From: Candidatus Rokuibacteriota bacterium
Lineage (GTDB): Bacteria > Methylomirabilota > Methylomirabilia > Rokubacteriales > CSP1-6
Reading direction: 5' to 3'
Length of the DNA: 39,084 bases
NCBI GenBank assembly: GCA_003220335.1
Contig: QHSB01000054.1
Location: 1-39,084, forward strand
The position numbers were made by a program, and so were the translations under genes. Shown one piece after another: positions 1 to 7,772 of the stretch. The notes under the pieces were generated by a model, which saw nothing but the letters and a program-made list of their open reading frames with translations, was not told where the DNA came from and did no database searches. Position 1 is the first letter of the stretch. Every line of letters starts with the position of its first letter.

Positions 1-117
1 GAGGTCGGTGATCGTCTTTTCCTTGAGTTCGGACAGGTTCATGCCGTTCACGGGGTTCTGCGGTTGGTCCGGCTGGGTCGGGTTCGGTTGACCTCGTTGC
101 TCTCGGCGGGCGCTCAT
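1..117 (-). CDS. rho: Transcription termination factor Rho, N-terminal fragment
   Basis: This is the first 39 codons of rho; the gene runs off the left edge. Rho is the hexameric RNA helicase that ends transcription of untranslated RNA. The visible protein has a short polar leader rich in Pro, Gln and Asn, then MNLSELKEKTITDL, the classic opening of the Rho N-terminal helical domain. An internal ATG at 42 would remove the polar leader and start right at that motif. I chose the ATG at 117 because it is in frame and the internal ATG has no clear ribosome binding site, but either could be used. No RNA-binding or ATPase motif is inside the window. It lies last in a minus-strand run behind mfd and the SurA-like gene, with its own likely promoter. 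Confidence 0.85.
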   Translation of the reverse strand, partial: MSARREQRGQPNPTQPDQPQNPVNGMNLSELKEKTITDL

Positions 118-214
118 CAACGGGCTCCGGGCGCGGCACTCAGGGCCGCATGACGTTAGGGTTCTGCGCTTTTTGCAGGGCTTCTACGGGGTTGGAGCTA
201 CTACGTTGGATGTC

Positions 215-243
215 ATCCTCGCATCGCGAGGGGGCGCTGTCAA
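215..243 (-). promoter_or_regulatory. Predicted sigma-70 promoter upstream of rho
   Basis: On the minus strand a perfect TTGACA (238-243) is followed after 17 bases by GAGGAT (215-220), a weak -10. The spacer contains a small palindrome (CTCGC/GCGAG). A start here gives rho a leader of about 90 bases, which suits the known autoregulation of rho through its leader. The -35 begins just after the stop codon of the SurA-like gene. The rest of the 132-base gap (118-249) shows no other gene. Confidence 0.4.
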
Positions 244-249
244 TATTTT

Positions 250-1326
250 TCACATACGGACCTCGATGATCGCCCGCTGCTTGATCTCCTTCAGCCACGC
301 CTCCAGCCGGGCCTCGTACTTCTGGCGGAACAGGATCTCGCGGATTTGCTGCTTCACCCGGACGAGCCCGTCGCCCTCCAGGGAGTCCTTCGACTCCAGC
401 CGGAAGACGTGGTATCCGAGCGACGACCGGTAGGGCCTGGAGATCTGTCCCGGCTCCAGCCGTAGGATCTCGGTCTCGATGTCCTGGGCGAGCTCGCCAC
501 GCTTGAGGGTGCCGAGATCGCCGCCGTCCTTGGCGCTGGCGTCCTTGGAGTTCTGCTGGGCGACGGCCACGAAGTCGCCGCCGGCCAGGATCTGCTCGCG
601 GAGCATGTCGGCCCTGATCCGCGCGCCCTCCCACGCGGCATCGTTGTCGCCGTCGGGGACGACGAGGATGTGGCGCGCGTGGTAGGACAGACCCGTCTCG
701 AGCTTCTGCCGGTTTTCTTCCACGTACTGCACGATCTCGGTGTCCGTCACCGACACGCGGAGGGCCACCTTGCGCCGGACCACCTTCTGCACGCGGAGGC
801 CCTCCCGCACGCGCTTCTTGATGGACTCCATCGTGATGCCCTGCTCCCGGACCAGCTTCTCGAATTCCTCGAGGGTCTTCGTGTTGTAGATCTTGATCCG
901 CTCGAGCAGCTCCTCGGAGACTTCCTGGTCCTCGACGATGATCTTCTCGCGGTCCGCCTCCTGCAGCTGCAAGCGGTTGTTGATCAGCTTCGGCAGGAAC
1001 TGCTTGGCCAGCTCGTCGTCGCTGAGGCCGGCGCCGCGGCCCTGCCGATTCTCGGCGCGGTAGGCGACGATGGACTCCTGCAGCTCGCTCAGCGTGATCG
1101 CGTCGTTGTTGACGACGGCGACGACGCGGTCGGAGACCCCCTCCTCGTGCTCGGGCGGGCGGACGCGCACGTCGCCGGGCATCGGCATGTCCGGCGAGAG
1201 CGGCTTGCCGGCCACGGGCGCCGGCGGCGGCGGGCCCTTCGGCTTGCCGATGAGCGGCATCCACGAGGGCACGGCGCAGCCGCCCAGGGCCAGCGCGAGG
1301 GCGACCACACGAAACGCGCGCCTCAT
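250..1326 (-). CDS. SurA-like peptidyl-prolyl isomerase, lipoprotein
   Basis: A periplasmic chaperone/foldase of the SurA/PrsA/parvulin group, 358 residues. The start at 1326 gives MRRAFRVVALALALGGC, a lipoprotein signal with the lipobox ending at Cys17, so it is probably anchored in a membrane. A proline-rich linker follows, then a SurA-type helical N-domain opening with VSDRVVAVVNNDAITLSEL, and one parvulin domain (about residues 210-320) with the family motifs YHARHIL, GGDFVAVA, KDGGDLG and GYHVFRLE. E. coli SurA has two parvulin domains and a cleaved signal, so this is the one-domain lipoprotein variant and I give no gene symbol. A longer reading from 1380 would bury the signal peptide and is unlikely. 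Its ATG overlaps the mfd stop as ATGA, so the two are translationally coupled. Confidence 0.88.
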   Translation of the reverse strand: MRRAFRVVALALALGGCAVPSWMPLIGKPKGPPPPAPVAGKPLSPDMPMPGDVRVRPPEHEEGVSDRVVAVVNNDAITLSELQESIVAYRAENRQGRGAGLSDDELAKQFLPKLINNRLQLQEADREKIIVEDQEVSEELLERIKIYNTKTLEEFEKLVREQGITMESIKKRVREGLRVQKVVRRKVALRVSVTDTEIVQYVEENRQKLETGLSYHARHILVVPDGDNDAAWEGARIRADMLREQILAGGDFVAVAQQNSKDASAKDGGDLGTLKRGELAQDIETEILRLEPGQISRPYRSSLGYHVFRLESKDSLEGDGLVRVKQQIREILFRQKYEARLEAWLKEIKQRAIIEVRM

Positions 1327-4300
1327 GAGCGGGCCAGCTCGTCGAGCGTGCGGAGGATGGAGTCGCGGACGGCCGGCCACGAGCCCTTCGCGATCGACGC
1401 CTCGATGGTGAACTCGCGCTTCATCTTGAGCCGGCCGCGGCTGTCGTGGATGGCGTGCACGAGCCGCGCGGGATCGAGCCGGGTGGTGGCGGCGAAGGTG
1501 ATCAGCGCGCGGCCCTCGCCGGCCTCGATCTTCTCGACGTGCAGGGCGCGGGCGGCCACGCGGATGCGGACGATGTCGAGCAGGCGCCGCGCGGGCTCCG
1601 GCAGGGCGCCGAAGCGATCGATGAGCTCGGCGCGGATGTCCTCGACCTCGGCGTCGTCGGTGGCGCCGGCCAGGCGCTTGTAGAACGCGAGCCGCTGATT
1701 GACCTCGGGCACATAGTCTTCGGGGACGAAGCCTTCCTCCGCGACGCTGATCACGGGCTCCACGCTCGCGGCGGCCGGCTCGCCGCCCAATTCTCGCACG
1801 GCTTCGGCGAGGAGCTTCGCGTAAAGATCGTACCCCACGGCGGCAATGTGGCCGTGCTGCTGGGCGCCCAGGAGGTTGCCGGCGCCGCGGATCTCGAGGT
1901 CCCGCATGGCCAGCTTGAACCCCGAGCCCAGCTCGGTCAATTCTTGAAGGGCGCGCAGCCGCCGCTGGGCCTGCTCGTCGACACGCCCGTCGGCCGGCAC
2001 CAGCAGATAGGCGAACGCCTGCTGGCGCTCGCGACCCACGCGGCCGCGCAGCTGGTAGAGCTGGGCCAGACCGAAGCGGTCGGCGCGGTTGACGATGATC
2101 GTATTCGACGCCGGGATGTCGAGCCCCGACTCGATGATGGCGGTGGACACCAGAACGTCGGCCTGGCCGTCGATGAAGCGCACCATGGCGCCCTCCAGCT
2201 CGCGCTCGTTCATCTGGCCGTGCGCCATGATCACGCGCGCGTCGGGCACCAGCTCCTGGACGAAGCGCACCATCGACGGCAGCGACTGCACGCGATTGTG
2301 CACGAAGAACACCTGGCCGCCGCGCTGCAGCTCACGCTCGAGCGCTTCCTTGATGACGGCGCGGTTGAAGCGGCGCACGACCGTCTCGATGGGCAGCCGG
2401 TCCACCGGCGGCGTCTCGATCACCGACATGTCGCGCACGCCCGAGAGCGACATATAGAGGGTGCGCGGGATCGGCGTGGCCGTCATGGCCAGCACGTCCA
2501 CCGAGGCGCGCAGCTGCTTGACGCGCTCCTTGTGGGCGACGCCGAAGCGGTGCTCCTCGTCCACGATCAGCAGGCCGAGGTTCTTGAACTCGACGTCCTT
2601 GCCGAGTAGCCGGTGGGTGCCGATGACGACGTCCACCGTGCCGTTCTTCAAGCCCTCGACGATCTTCTTCTGCTCCTTCGGCGAGCGGAACCGCGAGAGC
2701 AGCTCCACCTTGGCCGGGAACGGCGTGAAGCGCTCGGCGAACGTCGACCAGTGCTGCTGGGCCAGCACCGTCGTCGGTACCAGCACGGCCACCTGCGTAC
2801 CGTCGGCGACGGCCTTGAACGCCGCCCGCAGCGCGACTTCGGTCTTGCCGTAGCCGACATCGCCGGCCACCAGCCGGTCCATCGGGCGCGGGCTCTCCAT
2901 GTCGCGCTTGACGTCCTTGATGGCGCGCAGCTGGTCCGGCGTCTCCTCGAACCGGAACGAGGCCTCGAATTCCCGCTGCCACGGCGAGTCGCCCGCGAAG
3001 GTGTGCCCCTGGGCCACCGAGCGCCGCGCGTAGAGCTTCAGCAGCTCCTCGGCCATCTCGCGCAGCGCCGCGCGCACCGACTCCTTCACGCGCTGCCACG
3101 ACGCGCCGCCCAGGCGGTCCAGGCGCGCGGCGCCGGAGTCGGCGCCGAGGTACTTCGAGACGAGGTCGAGACGATCGACGGGGACGTAGAGCTGGTTTCC
3201 GTCCGCGTATTCGAGCAGCAGGAAGTCGGCGTCCTTGTCGCCGATGCGCATCGTGCGCAGCCCGAGATACTGGCCGATGCCGTGGTCCTCGTGCACCACG
3301 AGGTCGTTGACGGCGAGATCGGTGAACGCGGTCAGCGCGGCGCCGCGCTGGTACTTCGGCCGCCGCAGCGTGCGCCGGCGCGCGCCGAAGACCTCGGTCT
3401 CGGCCAGCACGACCAGCCCCACCGCGGGCACCGCAAAGCCGCCCGACAGCTCGCCGACCACGATGGCGATCGAGTCGGGCGACTCGAGCGCATCGACCAC
3501 GCGCGTGTCGAGGTCGTGGTCGTGGAGGATCTCGCGCAGGTGCTCGGCCTGGCCGGGATCGGCGGCCACGAGGCGGACGGTGAAGCCCTCGGCGCGCCAG
3601 CGGTTGGCGTCGTCGACGAGCCGATCGAACTTGCCGGAGTAGGAATCGACGGAGAGCGCCTCGAGGGTGACATCGGCCTCCCCGGCCGCGAGCACTTCGA
3701 GCTCCACACGCGGTCGCCCGGCGATGATCTCCGCCAGCGGGCGGCGGCCCGGCGCGTCCTCGGAGGTCTCGTCGAGCAGCCGCGGCGCGTCGACGATCAC
3801 CGGCGCGCCGGCGGGCAGATACTGGAGGAGGCGCGTGGCGCCGGCGTCGGCCGTCTCCGGCACCGCCACCAGCGGCAGCACGAGCAATTCATCGAGCGAT
3901 CCGGTCGAGCGTTGCGTCGTCGGATCGAAGAGCCGGATCGATTCGATGTCGTCGCCGTCGAACTCGAGCCGCGCGGGGCTCGGGTGCATCGGCGAGAACA
4001 CGTCGACGATGCCGCCGCGCGCGCTCCACTGCCCGACCTCGACGACGGTATCCACGCGCTCGTAGCCGGCCTTCTCCAGGGCCTCCAGCAGCAGCTCGCG
4101 ATCGAGGCTGTCCTTCGTCGCCAGCCGCAGCGTGCCCTCGCGGAACTCGCCGGGCGCCGGCAGCGGCGTGTCCAGCGCCGCCGGCGTCACCACGACCGCG
4201 ATCGGCTCGCCGGCGGTCAGCCGCCGCACGATCATCGCGCGCTCGGCCTCGGCTTCGCGGTGATGGCCGCCCTTCCAGAGCTGCGGCTCGCGCTCCGGGA

Positions 4301-4520
4301 ACTCGAACGCGGGGGCACCGAAGAACTTGAGGTCCTGCGCGAAGCGATGCGCGTCGGCGAGGCTGGCGACGATGACGAGGACGGGCCGCGGATGGATCTG
4401 GAGCAGCTCGGCGACGGCGAGCGCGCGGGCCGATCCGGCCAGCCCGGCCACGCGGAGGCAGACGTCTCCCCCGGCGAACCTCTTTGCCAGGTCCTGGAAC
4501 GCCTGCCAGTTCCTCAACAT
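1323..4520 (-). CDS. mfd: Transcription-repair coupling factor Mfd
   Basis: Mfd frees RNA polymerase stalled at DNA lesions and recruits UvrA. At 1065 residues it is somewhat shorter than E. coli Mfd (1148). In order: a UvrB-like N-terminal module (about 1-270), a degenerate helicase-like region, the RNA-polymerase interaction domain around residues 400-450 (LVVHEDHGIGQYLGL), then the RecG-like translocase. Walker A is GDVGYGKTEVAL (553-564), motif II is DEEH (654-657), motif III is TATPIPRTLYM, and motif VI is RGRVGRERQ. The C-terminal UvrA-masking domain is present. Start ATG at 4520; no strong ribosome binding site. It lies 73 bases behind rex and is coupled to the SurA-like gene downstream. 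Confidence 0.97.
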   Translation of the reverse strand: MLRNWQAFQDLAKRFAGGDVCLRVAGLAGSARALAVAELLQIHPRPVLVIVASLADAHRFAQDLKFFGAPAFEFPEREPQLWKGGHHREAEAERAMIVRRLTAGEPIAVVVTPAALDTPLPAPGEFREGTLRLATKDSLDRELLLEALEKAGYERVDTVVEVGQWSARGGIVDVFSPMHPSPARLEFDGDDIESIRLFDPTTQRSTGSLDELLVLPLVAVPETADAGATRLLQYLPAGAPVIVDAPRLLDETSEDAPGRRPLAEIIAGRPRVELEVLAAGEADVTLEALSVDSYSGKFDRLVDDANRWRAEGFTVRLVAADPGQAEHLREILHDHDLDTRVVDALESPDSIAIVVGELSGGFAVPAVGLVVLAETEVFGARRRTLRRPKYQRGAALTAFTDLAVNDLVVHEDHGIGQYLGLRTMRIGDKDADFLLLEYADGNQLYVPVDRLDLVSKYLGADSGAARLDRLGGASWQRVKESVRAALREMAEELLKLYARRSVAQGHTFAGDSPWQREFEASFRFEETPDQLRAIKDVKRDMESPRPMDRLVAGDVGYGKTEVALRAAFKAVADGTQVAVLVPTTVLAQQHWSTFAERFTPFPAKVELLSRFRSPKEQKKIVEGLKNGTVDVVIGTHRLLGKDVEFKNLGLLIVDEEHRFGVAHKERVKQLRASVDVLAMTATPIPRTLYMSLSGVRDMSVIETPPVDRLPIETVVRRFNRAVIKEALERELQRGGQVFFVHNRVQSLPSMVRFVQELVPDARVIMAHGQMNERELEGAMVRFIDGQADVLVSTAIIESGLDIPASNTIIVNRADRFGLAQLYQLRGRVGRERQQAFAYLLVPADGRVDEQAQRRLRALQELTELGSGFKLAMRDLEIRGAGNLLGAQQHGHIAAVGYDLYAKLLAEAVRELGGEPAAASVEPVISVAEEGFVPEDYVPEVNQRLAFYKRLAGATDDAEVEDIRAELIDRFGALPEPARRLLDIVRIRVAARALHVEKIEAGEGRALITFAATTRLDPARLVHAIHDSRGRLKMKREFTIEASIAKGSWPAVRDSILRTLDELARS

Positions 4521-4593
4521 CTCGACGGCTTACGGTACCACGGGCGGCGAGCGGCCCGGGGGCGTGACGCGGCCCTCCGAGGAAGCCCGGCGC

Positions 4594-5244
4594 TTACCGC
4601 GCCCCCTGCGCGAGATAAAACGACAGCGTCTCCAGCTCGATCGAGAGATCGACGTTCTTCAGGCGCACCTCGCGCGGCACCTTGAGGCGTGCCGGCGCGA
4701 AATTCAGGATCGCGCGGATGCCCGCGGTGACGAGCTTGTCGCTGACGCCCTGGGCGGCCTCGCCGGGTACGGCGACGATGGCGATCTGGATGCCGCGCGA
4801 CTTCACCTCGCGCGCCATGTCGCGGCTGTGGACGACGGGCACGGAGTCCACCTCGCGCGCGACCTTGGCGGGATCGTCGTCGACGATGGCGGCGATGCGA
4901 AAGCCCTGGCGGCCGAAGCCCTTGTAATGGAAGAGGGCGGAGCCGAGATTGCCGAAGCCGACCAGCACGACGGGCCACTGGCGATCGAGCCCGAGAATCC
5001 GCCGCAGCTCGGCCTTGAGGCCGGCGACGTAGTAGCCGATGCCGCGCACGCCGAACTCACCGAAATAGGCGAGGTCCTTGCGCACCTGCGCGGAGTTCAG
5101 ATTGAACCGGTCCGCCATCTCCTGCGAGGAGATGGTCTTGACGCCGTCCTCCTCCAGCTGGAGCAGGCACCGCGTGTAGACGGAGAGACGATGGATCGTC
5201 ATCTCCGGGATCCTCGACGCGCGGTATGCGGGCCGTCGTGGCAT
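4594..5244 (-). CDS. rex: Redox-sensing transcriptional repressor Rex
   Basis: A dimeric repressor that reads the NADH/NAD+ ratio and controls respiratory and fermentative genes. 216 residues: a winged helix (about 10-75) with SAQVRKDLAYFGEFG, then a Rossmann fold with GFGNLG (96-101) and the family segments AIVDDDPAK and IAIVAVPGEAAQ, and a C-terminal swapped helix ending SFYLAQGAR. The ATG at 5244 keeps the conserved SRIPEMTIHRL lead-in. A later ATG at 5202 has a better AGGA site but cuts into that lead-in. It follows the ATP synthase genes on the same strand, but an intrinsic terminator sits 6-41 bases upstream of its ATG, so its own transcription start is unclear. Confidence 0.95.
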   Translation of the reverse strand: MPRRPAYRASRIPEMTIHRLSVYTRCLLQLEEDGVKTISSQEMADRFNLNSAQVRKDLAYFGEFGVRGIGYYVAGLKAELRRILGLDRQWPVVLVGFGNLGSALFHYKGFGRQGFRIAAIVDDDPAKVAREVDSVPVVHSRDMAREVKSRGIQIAIVAVPGEAAQGVSDKLVTAGIRAILNFAPARLKVPREVRLKNVDLSIELETLSFYLAQGAR

Positions 5245-5249
5245 GTCTG

Positions 5250-5285
5250 AAAAAGGCCGGGCGCCGTCGGAACGGACGCCCGGCC
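5250..5285 (-). terminator. Rho-independent terminator after atpE
   Basis: On the minus strand a 9-bp stem GGCCGGGCG/CGCCCGGCC (5255-5263 with 5277-5285), extended by three inner pairs, is followed directly by five T residues (5250-5254). It lies 22 bases after the atpE stop codon and only a few bases before the rex start codon. Confidence 0.8.
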
Positions 5286-5307
5286 GAATCACCCTACCCG
5301 AGTGGCA

Positions 5308-5637
5308 TCACGCGAAGTTGATGCCTTTCCCGAACAGCAGGATCAAGGCGATGACCAGCGTGTAGATGGCCAGCGACTCGATCAGGGCGAGACCGATGAC
5401 CATGGCCAGCTGGATGCGCGCCGCCGCGCCCGGCTGCCGCGCCATCGCCTCGACGGCCGCGGCCACGGCCCGACCCTGCCCCAGTCCGCACAGTCCGGCA
5501 GCGATCGCCATGCCGATGGCGGCGGCGATGACCGTGAACGGTGCGAGCCACCCGCCGGTGGCAGGGGCATCGGCCGCGAGGGCCAGGCCGGGGAACGCCA
5601 GAACGAACAGAGCTCCCAACATCGATGAACGTCGCAC
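5308..5637 (-). CDS. atpE: ATP synthase F0 subunit c
   Basis: The proteolipid that forms the rotating c-ring. With the GTG start at 5637 it is 109 residues: a signal-like leader MRRSSMLGALFVLAFPGLAL, then two membrane helices joined by the ARQP loop. GTG was preferred over the ATG at 5622 because GAGGAGG lies six to seven bases before it, whereas it would be too far from the ATG. Helix 2 carries the ion-binding Glu87 in IESLAIY. Helix 1 carries Gln54 in GLGQG. Gln54, Glu87, Ser88 and Tyr92 match positions that bind Na+ in the Ilyobacter c-ring, but the Thr of that site is Leu here. It closes the F0 operon and is followed by a terminator. Confidence 0.95.
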   Translation of the reverse strand: MRRSSMLGALFVLAFPGLALAADAPATGGWLAPFTVIAAAIGMAIAAGLCGLGQGRAVAAAVEAMARQPGAAARIQLAMVIGLALIESLAIYTLVIALILLFGKGINFA

Positions 5638-5669
5638 GACCGTCCTCCTCTTGTACGTGTGATGCGCGG

Positions 5670-6455
5670 CTAGTGCTGACCCGCGTCGTGATGCTGCGCA
5701 CCCTGACCGTGGTCCGCCTCTTCGATCGCTCCCGCGATGTACAGCATCGTCAGCATGACAAAGATGAACGCCTGGAGGAAGGACACCAGGAGCTTCAAGG
5801 GATAGAGAAAGCCCACCGTGAACGCGATGGTGACGGCCGCGCCGAAGCCGCCGACGAGCGCGCCGGCCACGCTGCCCGACAGCGCCCAGCCGATCAATCC
5901 CTGCAGGCCCATAAGGAAAAAGATGACGGCGAGCAGGATGTGCCCGCCCACCATGTTGCCGAAGAGCCGGAGCGTGAGCGACAGCGGCCGGGCAAGGTGG
6001 CTGATGATCTCGATCGGCATGATGAGCCAGGCGAGCCACCACACCGGCCCCATGAAGTGCTTGATGTAGTTGACGACGCCCTGCTTGCGAACGCCGACCG
6101 CGTGATAGGTGAAGAAAACGATCAGGGCGCAGGCTGCCGTCGTGTTGAGGTTCGTGGTGGGCCCGGCCAGGCCCGGCACCAAGCTCATGAGGTTCGCGGT
6201 GAAGATGAACAGACCGAGGGTCGCGATCAGCGGCAGGTAGGGACGCCCAGCGGGCCCCATGACGTCCTCGATGGTCTGCTGCAACTGCTCGAGCACGATC
6301 TCCATCGCGTTCTGGGCTCCGCGCGGCACCAGCTCCAGCCGGCGCGTCGCCATGAACGCGATCCCGGCCAGGATGATCATCACCAGCCACGTGTAAGTGA
6401 CGTGGTCGGGGATGCCGGGCAGATGGAAGATCGGCGGATGCTCGATGGCCTCCAC
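5670..6455 (-). CDS. atpB: ATP synthase F0 subunit a
   Basis: The stator membrane subunit that forms the ion half-channels against the c-ring. 261 residues with about six membrane helices. The essential arginine is Arg163 in LTLRLFGNMVGGH; the family segment TANLMSLVPG and the C-terminal AFIFVMLTMLYI helix are also present. The tail is rich in His, Glu and Gln (EEADHGQGAQHHDAGQH), which is a common but unexplained feature. The start is GTG at 6455, directly after the TGA of atpI with no intervening base, so translation is coupled. It lies 32 bases before atpE. Confidence 0.96.
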   Translation of the reverse strand: MEAIEHPPIFHLPGIPDHVTYTWLVMIILAGIAFMATRRLELVPRGAQNAMEIVLEQLQQTIEDVMGPAGRPYLPLIATLGLFIFTANLMSLVPGLAGPTTNLNTTAACALIVFFTYHAVGVRKQGVVNYIKHFMGPVWWLAWLIMPIEIISHLARPLSLTLRLFGNMVGGHILLAVIFFLMGLQGLIGWALSGSVAGALVGGFGAAVTIAFTVGFLYPLKLLVSFLQAFIFVMLTMLYIAGAIEEADHGQGAQHHDAGQH

Positions 6456-6821
6456 TCAGGCCTCCGCGCGCACGCCGCGCAGACCGTGGGCGACGACGAC
6501 GACCGGCAGCACGCTTAGCCCGCACACCACCGCGAGCGGATGCGCATGGCCGCTGACGAGCACCAGCCCCACCGCCGCCGCCAGCGCGGCAAGCCGCAGC
6601 ACGGCGGCGAGCGTCCACACCGCGCGGACCGTGGAGCCGGCGTCGAGCCCTCCCGTGACCCGCGACGCGAGCCAACGAAAGTTGCCGACGGCGATGACGG
6701 CGCCGGCGGCGGCGCCCAGCGCGCCGTCGAGCCCGCCGAGCCACGCGGCCGGCCCAGCCACGGCCACGCCCAGCACGCACGCGTCGCGCGACACGCGCGA
6801 CGTCAGGTCATTTGGAGTCAT
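6456..6821 (-). CDS. atpI: ATP synthase subunit I family protein
   Basis: A small membrane protein of 121 residues with four predicted hydrophobic segments (about 15-50, 66-85, 95-112). AtpI helps c-ring assembly and, with AtpZ, has been linked to Mg2+/Ca2+ uptake in other bacteria. Recognition rests mainly on position (between atpZ and atpB), size and hydrophobicity, plus the GAAAGAVIAVGNFRWLA stretch typical of the ATP-synt_I family. Its start overlaps the end of atpZ by 14 bases, and its stop abuts the atpB GTG. Confidence 0.75.
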   Translation of the reverse strand: MTPNDLTSRVSRDACVLGVAVAGPAAWLGGLDGALGAAAGAVIAVGNFRWLASRVTGGLDAGSTVRAVWTLAAVLRLAALAAAVGLVLVSGHAHPLAVVCGLSVLPVVVVAHGLRGVRAEA

Positions 6822-7044
6822 CGATCTCCCGTCCGGCTTTGCTGACCGATCGAAAGAACATCACGAACCCCGCGGCGATCCCGAGGCCGAGCCCGATCAG
6901 CAGGAGCCACGGCTCGGTGCCGAGCCACGTGTCGGCATAGTAGCCGCCGACGAATCCGATCACGGTCGCGAGCACCATCGCGATGCCGATCGAGGACAGC
7001 TCGGCGAGCGCGGTCCAGGGCGATTTCTTCCCGGGCGGCGCCAT
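6808..7044 (-). CDS. atpZ: AtpZ/AtpI-family F0 accessory protein
   Basis: A 78-residue protein with two membrane helices, of the AtpZ (putative F0F1-ATPase subunit) family. Recognisable parts are the N-terminal helix LSSIGIAMVLATVIGF, then GGYYADTWLGTEPWLLLIG, the conserved G-x-x-D-x-x-L-G-T motif between helices, and a second helix ending VMFFRS. The ATG at 7044 was chosen; a longer frame to 7095 adds an unrelated leader. It is the first gene of the atpZ-atpI-atpB-atpE operon. The promoter found just upstream gives almost no 5' leader. Confidence 0.85.
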   Translation of the reverse strand: MAPPGKKSPWTALAELSSIGIAMVLATVIGFVGGYYADTWLGTEPWLLLIGLGLGIAAGFVMFFRSVSKAGREIDDSK

Positions 7045-7054
7045 GTGACGCGAA

Positions 7055-7083
7055 ACACTAGCACAGGCCCCGGGGCTTGTGAA
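7055..7083 (-). promoter_or_regulatory. Predicted promoter of the atpZIBE operon
   Basis: On the minus strand TTCACA (7078-7083), 17 bases, then TAGTGT (7055-7060), preceded by TG for an extended -10. Only 10 bases separate the -10 from the atpZ ATG, so the expected mRNA would have a leader of a few bases at most. The divergent HAD gene has TAGAGT (7112-7117) seven bases before its GTG. Confidence 0.45.
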
Positions 7084-7124
7084 GAGATCGCACAACCGCG
7101 TCTCGCTCGGGTAGAGTCGCGCCC

Positions 7125-7772
7125 GTGAGCAACCCCGTCCGTCTCGTGATCTTCGATTGCGACGGCGTCCTGGTGGACAGCGAGCGGATCACGGTGCGGA
7201 TCGACGTCGCCGTGCTCGCGCAACTCGGCTGGGCGCTGACGGAGGACGAGGTGCTCGAGCGCTTCCTCGGCCGGACGGACGAATACATGGCGTCGCAGAT
7301 CGAGGCCCACCTCGGCCGGCCGCTTGCCGCGAACTGGGACGAGCCCTTCCAGCGCTTGTATCGGGACGCGTTCGAAGCCGACCTCAAACCGGTGCCCGGG
7401 ATTCTCGAGGCGCTCGACGAGATCGTCATTCCGGCGTGCGTCGCGTCGAGCGGGACCCACGAGAGGATGCGCTACACGCTGGGCCTCACCGGGCTCTACA
7501 GCCGCTTCGCAGGACGCATCTTCGGCGCCGGCGACGTCGTCCGGGGCAAGCCGGCGCCCGATCTCTTCCTCCACGCGGCGGATCGCATGGGCGTGCACCC
7601 CGCACACTGTGCCGTCGTCGAAGACAGCCGCTACGGAATCGAGGCCGCGCGCGCGGCCGGCATGCGTGCCTTCGGTTATGCCGGCGGGTTGACGCCCAGG
7701 CACTGGCTCGAGGGACGCGGAACCGTGGTGTTCCACGACATGCGCGAGCTTCCCCGACTCCTCGGCGCCTAA
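7125..7772 (+). CDS. HAD-superfamily phosphatase (phosphoglycolate phosphatase / beta-phosphoglucomutase type)
   Basis: A 215-residue HAD enzyme that hydrolyses a small phosphate ester; the substrate cannot be read from sequence. Motif I is IFDCDGVLVDSE (nucleophile Asp11, acid Asp13), followed by an alpha-helical cap (about 17-85), motif II ASSGT, motif III with the Lys of GKPAPDLF, and motif IV VVEDSRYGIEAARAAGM. Start GTG at 7125: no ribosome binding site is visible, but a TAGAGT -10-like box lies seven bases upstream, which suggests a leaderless message. It is divergent from the ATP synthase genes. Its TAA overlaps the stop codon of the opposing permease gene by four bases. Confidence 0.88.
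   Translation: MSNPVRLVIFDCDGVLVDSERITVRIDVAVLAQLGWALTEDEVLERFLGRTDEYMASQIEAHLGRPLAANWDEPFQRLYRDAFEADLKPVPGILEALDEIVIPACVASSGTHERMRYTLGLTGLYSRFAGRIFGAGDVVRGKPAPDLFLHAADRMGVHPAHCAVVEDSRYGIEAARAAGMRAFGYAGGLTPRHWLEGRGTVVFHDMRELPRLLGA

Noticed and set aside
2613-4685. A 690-codon plus-strand frame opposite mfd (and 7157-9463 opposite the permease)
   Set aside because: Low-complexity Arg/His/Gln-rich translation with no recognisable domain; mfd and the permease on the other strand have complete motif sets.
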